From JBCDIQ01 sp039024295 (lineage in GTDB: Bacteria; Bacteroidota; Bacteroidia; J057): a stretch of 13,729 bases of DNA. Position 1 is the first letter of the stretch. Every line of letters begins with the position of its first letter. Made by a program: the position numbers and the translations under genes. The DNA lies in contig JBCDIQ010000127.1 in the NCBI GenBank assembly GCA_039024295.1, positions 1 through 13,729 of the forward strand, read 5' to 3'. Positions 13,686-13,729 of this stretch are shown one piece after another. Under the pieces are notes generated by a model. That model saw nothing but the letters and a program-made list of their open reading frames with translations, was not told the origin of the DNA and did no database searches.

Positions 13686-13717
13686 TTTGTTAAGGTGAGG
13701 TGTGTCTCGTATTTTTG
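13686..13717 (+). promoter_or_regulatory. Complete Bacteroidota promoter at the right edge
   Basis: TTTG at 13686-13689 and TATTTTTG at 13710-13717, separated by 20 bp, fit the TTTG-N19/20-TAnnTTTG consensus, the best promoter in the window. Transcription would start near 13721-13724, just before the window ends, so it drives a plus-strand gene outside the window that follows the M28 peptidase gene. Confidence 0.7.
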
Positions 13718-13729
13718 CACCAGGCACAC

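Noticed and set aside
1..13729. CRISPR arrays, tRNA/rRNA genes, insertion sequences, phage or integrase genes
   Set aside because: I saw no regularly spaced repeats, no RNA-gene signatures and no transposase or integrase motifs on either strand.

Overview
The window looks like a piece of a Bacteroidota chromosome, most likely order Cytophagales. Start codons lack clear Shine-Dalgarno sequences, several genes are preceded by the Bacteroidota promoter element TAnnTTTG, and the gene families (short M50 site-2 protease, ECF sigma plus TPR membrane protein, MbnP lipoprotein plus di-heme peroxidase, AsmA-like protein, M28 peptidase with signal peptide) are typical of that group. This is a judgement from gene content; no rRNA or other taxonomic marker is present. 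There are no tRNAs, rRNAs, CRISPR arrays, insertion sequences or phage genes.

Layout. 1-679 (-): site-2 protease, cut by the left edge. 813-2494 (+): ECF sigma factor and a single-pass membrane protein with a C-terminal TPR region, probably its regulator, divergent from the protease. 2506-3270 (+): ScpA. 3278-3881 (-): VapC toxin with its antitoxin reading frame, which carries an in-frame TGA. 3947-5827 (-): di-heme peroxidase (MbnH/MauG-like) and MbnP-like lipoprotein, a two-gene operon. 5967-8102 (+): MazG, then an ATP-grasp enzyme fused through a lysine-rich linker to a helix-hairpin-helix domain, ended by a good terminator at 8126. 8228-8461 (+): a small doubtful ORF. 8458-9504 (-): SDR dehydrogenase and a small Rho_N-like protein. 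9636-10709 (+): AsmA-like protein, convergent with a three-helix membrane protein (10725-11072, -). 11337-12038 (+): phosphonatase-like HAD hydrolase. 12119-13672 (+): secreted M28 peptidase. A strong promoter at 13686-13717 drives a gene beyond the right edge.

Links between genes. Three units look functionally coupled: the protease/sigma/TPR-protein group, which may form a regulated-proteolysis signalling circuit; the MbnP-MbnH pair, in which the heme enzyme probably modifies a tryptophan of the lipoprotein; and the vapBC toxin-antitoxin pair. The remainder is mostly housekeeping (scpA, mazG) and enzymes of unknown substrate. The least conventional items are the ATP-grasp/H3TH fusion with its G-free, C-rich leader, the interrupted antitoxin, and the HAD enzyme that lacks the usual acid/base and Schiff-base residues.
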